The notes under the pieces are model-generated. The model saw only the letters and a list, made by a program, of their open reading frames with translations. It did no database searches and had not been told where the DNA came from. The position numbers and the translations under genes are program-made. Below, piece by piece: positions 8,500-16,558 of a stretch of 64,000 nucleotides of DNA. This DNA comes from Sulfitobacter sp. 20_GPM-1509m (GTDB lineage Bacteria; Pseudomonadota; Alphaproteobacteria; Rhodobacterales; Rhodobacteraceae), in the NCBI RefSeq assembly GCF_000620505.1, contig NZ_JIBC01000008.1:62001-126000 (forward strand). The letters run 5' to 3'. Positions within the stretch are counted from its first letter, which is position 1, and every line of letters starts with the position of its first letter.

Positions 8500-9850
8500 T
8501 CCCCTGACGCTGGGCATCGCGGCGCTTGTTGCCCTGGTCGCGCTGATCGCCATCCGCATTCCCATCGCTTACGCGATGATCCTCGTGGGCGGCGTGGGTG
8601 TCGCGCTGGTGAACGGCATCGCGCCGGTCTTCAACCAGCTCAAGACGCTGGCCTATGGGCAGTTCTCTGTCTACGACCTGTCGGTCGTGCCGATGTTCAT
8701 CCTGATGGGCGCACTGGCATCCAAGGCGGGCCTCAGTCAGGCGCTGTTCCGCGGGGCCAATGCATGGCTTGGCTGGATGCGCGGCGGCACCGCGATGGCG
8801 GCCATCGCAGGCTGTGCGGGCTTTGGTGCGGTCTGCGGTTCGTCGCTGGCCACCGCCTCGACCATGGGCCGCGTTGCCTTGCCCGAACTTGAAAAATACC
8901 GCTATTCCGGCGCACTGGCCACCGGCACACTGGCCGCCGGTGGCGTGCTGGGCATCCTGATCCCGCCCTCGGTCGTGCTGATCATCTACGCGATCATTGT
9001 CGAGGCGAACATCGTCACCATGTTTGCCGCAGCCCTGCTGCCCGGCCTGCTTGCGGTTGTCCTTTTTATCCTCACCATCGCGATCTATGTGCGTATCAAA
9101 CCAGACGCGGGCCCTGCCCATGGCGGGGTTGGCAAGGCAGAATTCCGCGCCGCGACGGTCGGCATGATCCCGGTTCTCGCCATTTTCGGCATCGTTCTGG
9201 GCGGCATCTACGCCGGCATCTACAACCCGACGCCGGCGGCCGCCATTGGCGTGGCGCTGGTCTGGCTGTACGGCGCGATCACCCGCGAAATCCGCACGCG
9301 CGACATGATCGACGCGCTGCGCGAAACCGCATCGACCACCGGCATGATTTACCTGATCCTGCTGGGTGCGGAATTGATGAAGATCTTTATGTCCCGCATC
9401 GGTCTGCCGCAGGCGACCGCCGACTGGATCATCCAGTCCGGCATGGAACCGATGATGGTCATGGTCCTGCTGCTGGTCGCGCTGATCCTGCTGGGCTGCC
9501 TGATGGACAGCCTGTCGATGATCCTGCTGGTGATCCCCTTCTTCTGGCCGGTGCTGGTCGAGCTGAACGGCGGGCTCTACATGGGGGCCGAAGGGGCAGG
9601 CTTTGGCATGAGCACCGAGGACCTGAAGATCTGGTTCGGGATCCTCGCCCTGATCGTCGTAGAACTGGGTCTGATCACGCCGCCTGTGGGCATGAACGTC
9701 TTTGTCATCTCGGCGCTGGCCAAGAACACGCCCATGTCCGAGACCTTCAAAGGCGTTCTGCCCTTCTTTGGCGCCGAGGTCGTGCGCGTGGTCGTGCTGC
9801 TGGCCTTTCCGGGGCTGGTTCTGTGGCTGCCGCAGGTCCTGGGCAGCTAG
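8492..9850 (+). CDS. dctM: TRAP transporter large permease, DctM family
   Basis: The 452-residue protein has about 12 membrane segments. Family hallmarks are the stretch CAGFGAVCGSSLATASTMGR near residue 110 and GVLGILIPPSVVLIIYAI near 150. It forms the transport channel of the TRAP system. It overlaps dctQ by 8 bp and is followed after a short gap by two dehydrogenase or reductase genes, which probably act on the imported acid or its products. Confidence 0.93.
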   Translation: MTDPLTLGIAALVALVALIAIRIPIAYAMILVGGVGVALVNGIAPVFNQLKTLAYGQFSVYDLSVVPMFILMGALASKAGLSQALFRGANAWLGWMRGGTAMAAIAGCAGFGAVCGSSLATASTMGRVALPELEKYRYSGALATGTLAAGGVLGILIPPSVVLIIYAIIVEANIVTMFAAALLPGLLAVVLFILTIAIYVRIKPDAGPAHGGVGKAEFRAATVGMIPVLAIFGIVLGGIYAGIYNPTPAAAIGVALVWLYGAITREIRTRDMIDALRETASTTGMIYLILLGAELMKIFMSRIGLPQATADWIIQSGMEPMMVMVLLLVALILLGCLMDSLSMILLVIPFFWPVLVELNGGLYMGAEGAGFGMSTEDLKIWFGILALIVVELGLITPPVGMNVFVISALAKNTPMSETFKGVLPFFGAEVVRVVVLLAFPGLVLWLPQVLGS

Positions 9851-9872
9851 GTTTAGTTGAATGGAGAACAGG

Positions 9873-10769
9873 ATGAAAATCGCAATACTCGGCGCGGGCG
9901 CCCTTGGATCGGTGATCGGGGCAGAGCTTCATACAGCGGGACATGAAGTCGTTCTGCTGGATCTGAACGAGGCACATCTGAACGCGATCAACGCGGACGG
10001 GCTGCGTGTCGATTGGGACGACCGGACCGAGCACCTGCCGATCCCCGCGATGCGGCCCGATCAGGCGCCGCAGGTCGACCTTGTGATCCTGCTAACCAAG
10101 ACAATGCACTCGAATGCGGCGCTGCAAAGCGTCGCACCGTTGATTGACGCCGGGGCCTGCGTGCTGACCTTGCAGAATGGCCTTGGCAATGTCGAACGTG
10201 TGCGCATCCAGGTGCCGGACGAACAGGTCCTGTTCGGCTGCACCATGACGCCGGGCGACCTGCGCGGCCCGGGCCACGTGGCCAGCCACGGCATGGCCTA
10301 CACCCCGTTTGACGCCTTGACCCAGGACGGACCTGCGGCACAGCTCGCGGAAAAGCTGAACGGAGACCAGATGAGCTGGACCAGCGCCGCCGCTGCACAG
10401 GTCTGGCAAAAGGCCGCGTTCAACTGCGCCATGAACGCCACCGCCGTTCTGGGCGCGGGCACGGTCGGCGCAATTGCCGAACATGTCGGCGCCGGGCTGG
10501 CGCGGGACATTGCCGCCGAAGTGCTGGCCGTGGGCAAGGCCGAGGGCGTTACCGGCGACATCGACGCGGTGGCCAAGCAGATCGACTTCGCCCTGCGCGA
10601 ACACACCGGTCACAAACCGTCGATGCTGCAGGACGTCGAGGCGGGCCGCCGGACAGAGATTGAATCGCTCAACGGCTATGTCGAACAGGCCGCCGCCCGA
10701 CACGGGATCGACGCGCCGATGAACCGGTTGCTCGCAGCACTCGTGCGTATGCGCGAGAGCCAGAACTGA
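9873..10769 (+). CDS. Ketopantoate reductase-family protein (PanE/ApbA-like)
   Basis: The 298-residue protein starts with a Rossmann motif (KIAILGAGALGSVIGAEL) for NAD(P) binding and contains ILLTKTMHSNAAL and VLTLQNGLGNVERV, as in 2-dehydropantoate 2-reductases. The start is ATG 9873, preceded by GGAGAACAGG; ATG 9861 lacks a ribosome site. Its place between a TRAP transporter and an aldehyde dehydrogenase suggests catabolic reduction or oxidation of a 2-keto or 2-hydroxy acid rather than pantothenate synthesis. That reading is inference. Confidence 0.85.
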   Translation: MKIAILGAGALGSVIGAELHTAGHEVVLLDLNEAHLNAINADGLRVDWDDRTEHLPIPAMRPDQAPQVDLVILLTKTMHSNAALQSVAPLIDAGACVLTLQNGLGNVERVRIQVPDEQVLFGCTMTPGDLRGPGHVASHGMAYTPFDALTQDGPAAQLAEKLNGDQMSWTSAAAAQVWQKAAFNCAMNATAVLGAGTVGAIAEHVGAGLARDIAAEVLAVGKAEGVTGDIDAVAKQIDFALREHTGHKPSMLQDVEAGRRTEIESLNGYVEQAAARHGIDAPMNRLLAALVRMRESQN

Positions 10770-10817
10770 CACTCGGGCAATGTGCCCAACATTGAACCAT
10801 CCAAGGAGGAGAAAACG

Positions 10818-12263
10818 ATGACTGTTGCATTTGTAGTCAACAACAAGAACGCGGACGCGTCCGACAAGACCACCTTTGACCGGATCGATCCGGTGACCGG
10901 CGATGTTGCATCCACCGCTGCCGCAGCAAAGGCCGTGGACGCCGCCGCTGTCGCCAGTGCGGCAGGTGCTGCCTTTCCTGCCTGGTCCGCCACCGGCCCC
11001 GGCCAGCGCCGCGCGCTGCTGAACAAGGCCGCGGACATCATGGATGCCAAGTCCGACGACTTCATCGCGACCATGATCGCCGAAACCGGCGCGACTGGCC
11101 CCTGGGCGGGCTTCAACGTGATGCTGGCGGCGGGTGTCATCCGCGAGGCGGCCGCAATGACCACCCAGATCGGCGGCGAGGTCATCCCCTCGAACAAGCC
11201 CGGCACGCTGGCCATGGGTGTCGCAACGCCCAAGGGCGTCTGCCTTGGGATCGCACCGTGGAATGCGCCGGTGATCCTCGGCACCCGCGCGGTGGCGATG
11301 CCGCTGGCCTGTGGCAACACGGTGATCCTGAAAGGCTCCGAAGCCTGCCCCAAAACGCACCGCATGATCGTGGACTGCTTTGTCGAGGCCGGTTTCCCCG
11401 AGGGTGTCGTCAACTATATCTCCAACGCGCCCGCCGATGCCGCCGAGGTGGTCAAGGCGCTGATCGAAGCGCGCGAGGTCAAGCATGTGAACTTCACCGG
11501 CTCCTCTGGCGTGGGCCGCATCATCGGGCGTCTGGCCGGTGAAAACCTGAAACCCTCGCTGCTGGAACTGGGCGGCAAGGCACCGCTGGTGGTGCTGTCC
11601 GACGCCGATATCGACGGCGCGGTGAATGCCGCAATCTTTGGCGCTTTCATGAACCAGGGCCAGATCTGCATGTCGACCGAACGCATCATCGTCGATGAAG
11701 ACATCGCCGACACCTTCGCGCAAAAGCTGGCCGACCGCGCGTCTAAGCTGCCCTACGGCGATCCGCGCGGGCAGGTCGTGCTGGGGTCTCTGGTGAACCC
11801 CGAGGCGGGCGAAAAGATGGACGCGTTGATTGCCGATGCCACGGCAAAGGGTGCAAAGCTGGTGGCAGGCGGTCAGCGCGACGGCGCGATCCACTCGGCA
11901 ACCCTGCTGGACGGCGTGACCTCCGACATGCGCATCTATGGCGAAGAAAGCTTTGGCCCGGTGAAATCGATCATCCGCGTCAAGGGCGACGCCGAAGCGA
12001 TCCGCGTGGCCAATGACACCGAATACGGCCTGTCCGCAGCGGTCTTCAGCCAGGACATCCAACGCGCGCTGTCTGCCGCCAAGCAGATCAAGAGCGGCAT
12101 CTGCCACATCAACGGACCCACGGTCGGGGATGAGCCGCAGATGCCCTTCGGCGGCGTCAACGACTCCGGCTATGGCCGCTTTGGCGGCAAGGCAGCGATT
12201 GCGGAATTCACCGACCTGCGCTGGATCACCATCGAAGACCCGAACCAGCACTATCCGTTCTGA
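10818..12263 (+). CDS. NAD(P)-dependent aldehyde dehydrogenase
   Basis: The 481-residue enzyme oxidises an aldehyde to its acid. It shows the catalytic cysteine C284 (GQICMSTER), general base E250 (LELGGKAP), the coenzyme-binding segments APWN (147-150) and FTGSSGVG (near 227), and a final PFGGVNDSGYGRFGG motif. It resembles vanillin/salicylaldehyde-type dehydrogenases, though substrate specificity cannot be read off. ATG 10818 has an AAGGAGGA ribosome site. It ends the TRAP operon and is followed by a strong hairpin. Confidence 0.92.
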   Translation: MTVAFVVNNKNADASDKTTFDRIDPVTGDVASTAAAAKAVDAAAVASAAGAAFPAWSATGPGQRRALLNKAADIMDAKSDDFIATMIAETGATGPWAGFNVMLAAGVIREAAAMTTQIGGEVIPSNKPGTLAMGVATPKGVCLGIAPWNAPVILGTRAVAMPLACGNTVILKGSEACPKTHRMIVDCFVEAGFPEGVVNYISNAPADAAEVVKALIEAREVKHVNFTGSSGVGRIIGRLAGENLKPSLLELGGKAPLVVLSDADIDGAVNAAIFGAFMNQGQICMSTERIIVDEDIADTFAQKLADRASKLPYGDPRGQVVLGSLVNPEAGEKMDALIADATAKGAKLVAGGQRDGAIHSATLLDGVTSDMRIYGEESFGPVKSIIRVKGDAEAIRVANDTEYGLSAAVFSQDIQRALSAAKQIKSGICHINGPTVGDEPQMPFGGVNDSGYGRFGGKAAIAEFTDLRWITIEDPNQHYPF

Positions 12264-12278
12264 ACGCTGTAAATACTT

Positions 12279-12308
12279 TGGCCAGCGCTGCCCCGGCAGC
12301 GCTGGCCA
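12279..12308. terminator. Strong hairpin between convergent operons
   Basis: Two perfect 14-base arms (TGGCCAGCGCTGCC and its complement) flank 2 bases, 15 bp after the aldehyde dehydrogenase stop and 75 bp beyond the 3' end of the opposing dioxygenase gene. Being symmetrical, it could end transcription both ways. The T-run after it is poor (CTTTACTT). Confidence 0.65.
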
Positions 12309-12383
12309 CTTTACTTCATGTTGATCGGATTGCTAAGCCCGCCTGTCCGCCGAATTGCCGACGACCACGCGCGGATGGGACAA

Positions 12384-13253
12384 TCAGCGGATCGTGGTGC
12401 GGTACATGCGCCGGCGCATGCTGGACGGGAAATCTGCTATCGCGCAATGCAGGCAGGAATAATTGTCCCACATGACCAGGTCCCCCACCTTCCAATTGTG
12501 CCGATACACCGCCTCCTCGCGCGTCACATGCGCGAGCAGTTCATCGACAAGCGCCATCGCTTCGGCGTGTTCCATCCCGTCGACACCCACAATGGCCCCC
12601 TCGCTCACGTAAAGACAATCGCGGCCCGTGACCGGGTGTGTCTTCACCAAATGGTGCTTGATGTCGGGAATTGAGGTGGCGCTACGTGTTTTCCGGGCCG
12701 CAGACTTGTCGTCCGCCTGCTCCGCGGCTTTTGCAGCACGCCATTCGGCATGAAAGTCGTGGCTGAAGGTCGCCGACCGCCCGTTGACCAGCTTTTTCAG
12801 GTCCGTTGGCAGGGTGTCATAGGCATGTGCGGTACTGGCGAACATCGTGTCCCCCAGGGCGCGACCGTCCTTGACCGGAACCTCGCGGGCATGCAGCAAG
12901 GAGCCGCGCGGCGGATTATCCGTGTACCACATATCGGTGTGCCAGCAACGGCCTGCATCGCCGACACCAATCGGCTTGCCATCCTCGATCACGTTCGAGA
13001 CCACCAGAATGTCAGGCTCCTCCGGCAGGTTGAACTGCACCATCGGAAAGCGCACCAGCTCGCTGAACCGCTTGCTGAAACGGATCAGATCCTGCGGTGA
13101 GATGTCCTGTCCGGGAATGACGATCACGCCGTATTCTTCATACAGCCGTTGCACCTCGGCGAAATCAGCCTCCGGCACCTCTTGTCCCAGGTCCAGTCCA
13201 AGAACTTTCGGACCGAGCGGCTTGCCGTTGGGCTCCAGGGTAATGTTTGTCAT
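12384..13253 (-). CDS. TauD/TfdA-family Fe(II)/2-oxoglutarate dioxygenase
   Basis: The 289-residue enzyme is predicted to couple 2-oxoglutarate decarboxylation to hydroxylation of a substrate, as in taurine or 2,4-D degradation. The facial triad is visible as H105 and D107 (WHTDMW) and H269 (SCLHCA), with an arginine near 285 for 2-oxoglutarate. ATG 13253 follows a GGAGG site. It is the last gene of a minus-strand run: reductase, monooxygenase, ABC transporter, LysR, dioxygenase. The substrate is unknown; a C-S, C-O or C-N cleaving role would fit the neighbours. Confidence 0.9.
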   Translation of the reverse strand: MTNITLEPNGKPLGPKVLGLDLGQEVPEADFAEVQRLYEEYGVIVIPGQDISPQDLIRFSKRFSELVRFPMVQFNLPEEPDILVVSNVIEDGKPIGVGDAGRCWHTDMWYTDNPPRGSLLHAREVPVKDGRALGDTMFASTAHAYDTLPTDLKKLVNGRSATFSHDFHAEWRAAKAAEQADDKSAARKTRSATSIPDIKHHLVKTHPVTGRDCLYVSEGAIVGVDGMEHAEAMALVDELLAHVTREEAVYRHNWKVGDLVMWDNYSCLHCAIADFPSSMRRRMYRTTIR

Positions 13254-13307
13254 GGGGTTTCCTCCTTCATCGGGCTGAGCCTATCGCGGGAGGCAAGCAG
13301 GCCGATA

Positions 13308-13322
13308 ATACCATCGCGGCAT
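13308..13322. promoter_or_regulatory. ATACC-n5-GGCAT dyad upstream of the dioxygenase gene
   Basis: This is an imperfect LysR-type box (one mismatch between the 5-base arms) in the 99-bp gap between the LysR gene and the dioxygenase gene. It may be where that LysR acts. The match is short and could be chance. Confidence 0.25.
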
Positions 13323-13352
13323 AGTGGCGCGAAAGCTGTCAGGGCCTTTGGC

Positions 13353-14264
13353 CTAGTCTGAAGGCAAGGTCAGAAACCCATGGGTGTCCTGCTGTGCCGC
13401 ATCCGCGACGGCATCCTGAATGACACGGATACTGCGCGCGATGGCGGGTGAATCGCTCTCGTTGCGGCGCCAGACAACGTATCGCTTGAGTGGCATTTCA
13501 GGTACGGCGGTAAAATTCCATTCTGCCCTGTCAAGCTCGCCGATAAGGGCCGAATAGGGCCCGATCGTACATGCCAGCCCCCGGGCGACCAAAAGCTTGA
13601 TGCTGGAGATCGTAGCCATGAACATATCGACTTCCGTCGGACGTCCGAGCCTTGTCAAAGCATCATAAGCTGTCTCAAGGAAATCCTGATCCAGATCCGG
13701 CAGCGCGAAAGGCAAGGCAACCTCGGCAGGTGCCTCCGGCGCGCCGGGGCCGGCAACAAAGAACAGCGTTTCGGCATAGCAAAACGCGGCGTCCAGTGGT
13801 GCTGCGAAATCGCGTTCCGTGACGATGGCGATGTCGATCTCCCGCTCAAGAAGCCGGTCCAGCAGATCCTGCGTCCCACCCTCCCTGACCTGCAGGAGCA
13901 CGCCTTGCGACCCGCCATAAATCCCGCGGGTGATCCGGTCGAGCAGCATCAGGCTGACACCGGGTGGCATGCCCAGCGACAGGGTGTCGGATGTGGGCGC
14001 TCCGCTGCTTCGCAGGACCGCGCCGATGCGGTCGAAATCCCCGATCAGCTTGGCCGCATGTTCCAGCAGGCGCCCGCCCGCTTCGGTCAGGGATATGCCC
14101 GCGTTGGATCTGTTGAACAGTTTGACCCCAAGGTCGTGTTCCAGCTGCCGCATGCGGCGGCTCAGCGCCGGCTGCGCGATGTTGCGATGCTCGGCCGCCT
14201 TGTTGATGCTGCGAAAGGTTGCGACATCGACGAAGTAACGCAGCTGCCTGTCGTCTATGGGCAT
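13353..14264 (-). CDS. LysR-family transcriptional regulator
   Basis: The 303-residue protein carries a LysR helix-turn-helix (residues 5-64) and an effector domain. ATG 14264 (MPIDDRQLRYF) is chosen because it aligns with the family start; the frame opens further upstream without homology. It is a paralogue of the LysR at 2246-3172, with shared blocks in both domains (FRSINKAAEHRNIAQPAL; LSLGMPPGVSLMLLDR). It lies between the ABC transporter and the dioxygenase gene and may control either. Confidence 0.9.
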   Translation of the reverse strand: MPIDDRQLRYFVDVATFRSINKAAEHRNIAQPALSRRMRQLEHDLGVKLFNRSNAGISLTEAGGRLLEHAAKLIGDFDRIGAVLRSSGAPTSDTLSLGMPPGVSLMLLDRITRGIYGGSQGVLLQVREGGTQDLLDRLLEREIDIAIVTERDFAAPLDAAFCYAETLFFVAGPGAPEAPAEVALPFALPDLDQDFLETAYDALTRLGRPTEVDMFMATISSIKLLVARGLACTIGPYSALIGELDRAEWNFTAVPEMPLKRYVVWRRNESDSPAIARSIRVIQDAVADAAQQDTHGFLTLPSD

Positions 14265-14378
14265 ATGTGAACCTTGTTGTTGCTGTGACGCGACGGATCG
14301 TAGCCTCGCAGAATTATGATGGGGCCACCCGATCACGCCGACCGGATGACCCCAATTTTCAGGACGGACGATCCGGCC

Positions 14379-15413
14379 TTACTGGCTGAACACTTCCTGA
14401 AACATCGTCAGATAGCCGCCATAGTTTTCCTGAAGCGTCTTCCAGTCGATCGCATGCAGTGTCAATCCTTCCGGGGTTCCGTCGACGCCCGGCGCACCCG
14501 GCATTGTTCCCTGCAGGCCGGACTGCGCGATTGCTGCCTGTGCCTCGGGGGTGAACATCCAGGCCACGAACAGCTTGGCTGCATTGATGTTCTTGGCCCC
14601 TTCGAAGATGCCCACATTCCTGGGGATTGAAATGCCACCCTCCGCCGGGAACACCATTTCAATCGGCGCGCCCTTGGCCTTGGCTTCCACATAGTAGTGG
14701 AAAGGAATGTCCAGTCCGATGTCGGACTGGCCGTTGACCACGGCAAGGGTTGCCGCCGACGCACGTTCGGTGACGAAAGGCTCCTGGGCCGCCAGCCCTT
14801 CGAACCACGCGCGGTCCACAACCCCGTCACGAATGGCCGCTGCAAAGGCCTGGCCGGTGCCGCTGATGATGCGGAAAGAGGTCATCGAGATGCGGCCTTT
14901 CCATTTGGGGTCCAGAATATCCGCGTAGCTTTTGGGTGCATCCTCTGCAGTGACATTCGACGTGTTGTAGAACATGCCGCCGATGGTCATGCCCCAGTCC
15001 AGCCATTGGTCCTCATTCCCGACATAGATTTCTGGCAGCGCGGCGGCGGTCTCGGGCCGGAACGAGATCAGCCGACCGGCCTTGCCGACTTCGGGGGTAT
15101 CGGCTGGCGTCGAGGCGACGACATCACCCAAGGGGCCACCGGCGGCATATTCACTATCGACCCGCGCCAGCAGCTTTGAACCAAAGAGGTCCACACCCTT
15201 GATGCGGATCTCAGGGAACCGTGCTTCGAATGCCTCGATAACCGGCTCAAGGCCGCGTGTCGTCGGATTGTAGATGATGACTTCGGATTCACCCGCATCG
15301 ACGGCTTGCTGGTAGAATCCGTCAAGATAGGCATCGGCGTCCTGCGCGGCGGCGGGCAATGCAGACAGCCCAAAGGCAAAGGCAAGCGCGATTGCGCGGC
15401 TCAAGATTTTCAT
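14379..15413 (-). CDS. ABC transporter substrate-binding protein (Fe(III)/thiamine/polyamine-type, AfuA-like)
   Basis: The 344-residue periplasmic protein has a signal peptide (1-23, ending LPAAAQ) and the type II binding fold with DGFYQQAVDAGESEVIIYNP at the N-terminus and DPKWKGRISMTSF mid-protein, as in FbpA/AfuA-like proteins. Since the operon also encodes a flavin-dependent monooxygenase pair, the ligand is more likely an organic compound or chelate than free iron. It pairs with the ATPase and double permease upstream. Confidence 0.85.
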   Translation of the reverse strand: MKILSRAIALAFAFGLSALPAAAQDADAYLDGFYQQAVDAGESEVIIYNPTTRGLEPVIEAFEARFPEIRIKGVDLFGSKLLARVDSEYAAGGPLGDVVASTPADTPEVGKAGRLISFRPETAAALPEIYVGNEDQWLDWGMTIGGMFYNTSNVTAEDAPKSYADILDPKWKGRISMTSFRIISGTGQAFAAAIRDGVVDRAWFEGLAAQEPFVTERASAATLAVVNGQSDIGLDIPFHYYVEAKAKGAPIEMVFPAEGGISIPRNVGIFEGAKNINAAKLFVAWMFTPEAQAAIAQSGLQGTMPGAPGVDGTPEGLTLHAIDWKTLQENYGGYLTMFQEVFSQ

Positions 15414-15448
15414 TGTTTGTAACCTCTCCTGTTTGTTTTTGATGTGGT

Positions 15449-16558
15449 TCAATTGTCCCGAAGCAACGGGCAGTTTTCCGGGATCCTGATCCAGACGTCC
15501 TGGTTGATCCGAAAGCGCGTATCGGCCTTGTCGCGTATCCAAAGCGTCTTTCCGGATACCTCGGCCTGGTATTCCATGACCGAACCGAGCTTGGCGCGGT
15601 CCGTGATCCGGCCCGACACCGCGTTGGCGGGGGCGACACCACCCGCCTTATCGAAAATCTCAAGCTGGTCGCCCCGTGCGGCGATCAGCACCGGTTCCGA
15701 TTGTGTCACGGCCAGATTGGTGGCGACCGCCACCGTCGCGCCATTGGGCAGGGTGACGCTCACACTGCCCGCGCTCTGCCCGGTAACGGTGCCTTTCAGA
15801 AAACACTCGTAGCCGACAAATTCAGCCACATAGCGATTGTCGGGCCGGTCGAGCACATCTTCGGGGCTGCCCGATTGCATGATCACGCCGTTCTGCATGA
15901 CGGCGATCACATCGGCCAGGGCCGCGGCCTCTTCCTGGTCATGGGTGACCAGAATTGATGTCATGCCCAGGCGGTTGTGAAGGGCGCGCAACTCGCGGCG
16001 CAACTGATGCCGCAGCACCGCATCAAGGTTCGACAGCGGCTCATCGAGCAGCAGCAGTTGCGGATCCCCGGCAAGCGCGCGGGCCAGTGCGACCCGCTGC
16101 TGTTGACCACCCGAAAGCTGGTTTGGCCGACGCTCCAGGTAGGACTCCAGACCGACCAGCCGCGCCAGCCGCTCCACGTCGCCGCCCCGGTCCCCGGCAC
16201 GGATGCCGCGCTGGCGCAACGGATAGGCGATGTTTTCCCGCACCGACATATGCGGCCAAAGCGCGTAGTGCTGGAACACCATGCCAAGCCCCCGACGGTT
16301 GGCCGGCACCATCTTGCGCGCGCCTGCATCGAAAACCGTGACATCCCCGATCGTGATAGTGCCGCGGTCCGGTTCCTCCAGCCCTGCGATGCTGCGCAGC
16401 AAGGTGGTCTTGCCGCAGCCGCTGGGACCCAGCAGACACAGGAAAGTTCCCGGTTCGATCCGAAAGCTGATGTCGTGCAGAACGGTCTGTGTCCCATAGG
16501 ACTTTTCGATACCGGAGAACGACAGCCCGGTTGCGGTTCTTGTGTCCATGTCAAACAT
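15449..16558 (-). CDS. ABC transporter ATP-binding protein (PotA/FbpC-type)
   Basis: The roughly 369-residue ATPase has Walker A GPSGCGKTT, signature LSGGQQQ, Walker B LLLLDEP and a C-terminal regulatory TOBE-like region after about residue 250. ATG 16558 overlaps the permease stop by 8 bp and has GGAAAAG upstream; ATG 16549 is the alternative. It energises the import system encoded by its neighbours. Confidence 0.92.
   Translation of the reverse strand: MFDMDTRTATGLSFSGIEKSYGTQTVLHDISFRIEPGTFLCLLGPSGCGKTTLLRSIAGLEEPDRGTITIGDVTVFDAGARKMVPANRRGLGMVFQHYALWPHMSVRENIAYPLRQRGIRAGDRGGDVERLARLVGLESYLERRPNQLSGGQQQRVALARALAGDPQLLLLDEPLSNLDAVLRHQLRRELRALHNRLGMTSILVTHDQEEAAALADVIAVMQNGVIMQSGSPEDVLDRPDNRYVAEFVGYECFLKGTVTGQSAGSVSVTLPNGATVAVATNLAVTQSEPVLIAARGDQLEIFDKAGGVAPANAVSGRITDRAKLGSVMEYQAEVSGKTLWIRDKADTRFRINQDVWIRIPENCPLLRDN

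Noticed and set aside
10092-12251. 719-codon open frame on the minus strand opposite the reductase and aldehyde dehydrogenase genes
   Set aside because: It is a GC-rich antisense frame: low-complexity, rich in His, Arg and Gly, no homology, no ribosome site, and it covers two genes with clear motifs.
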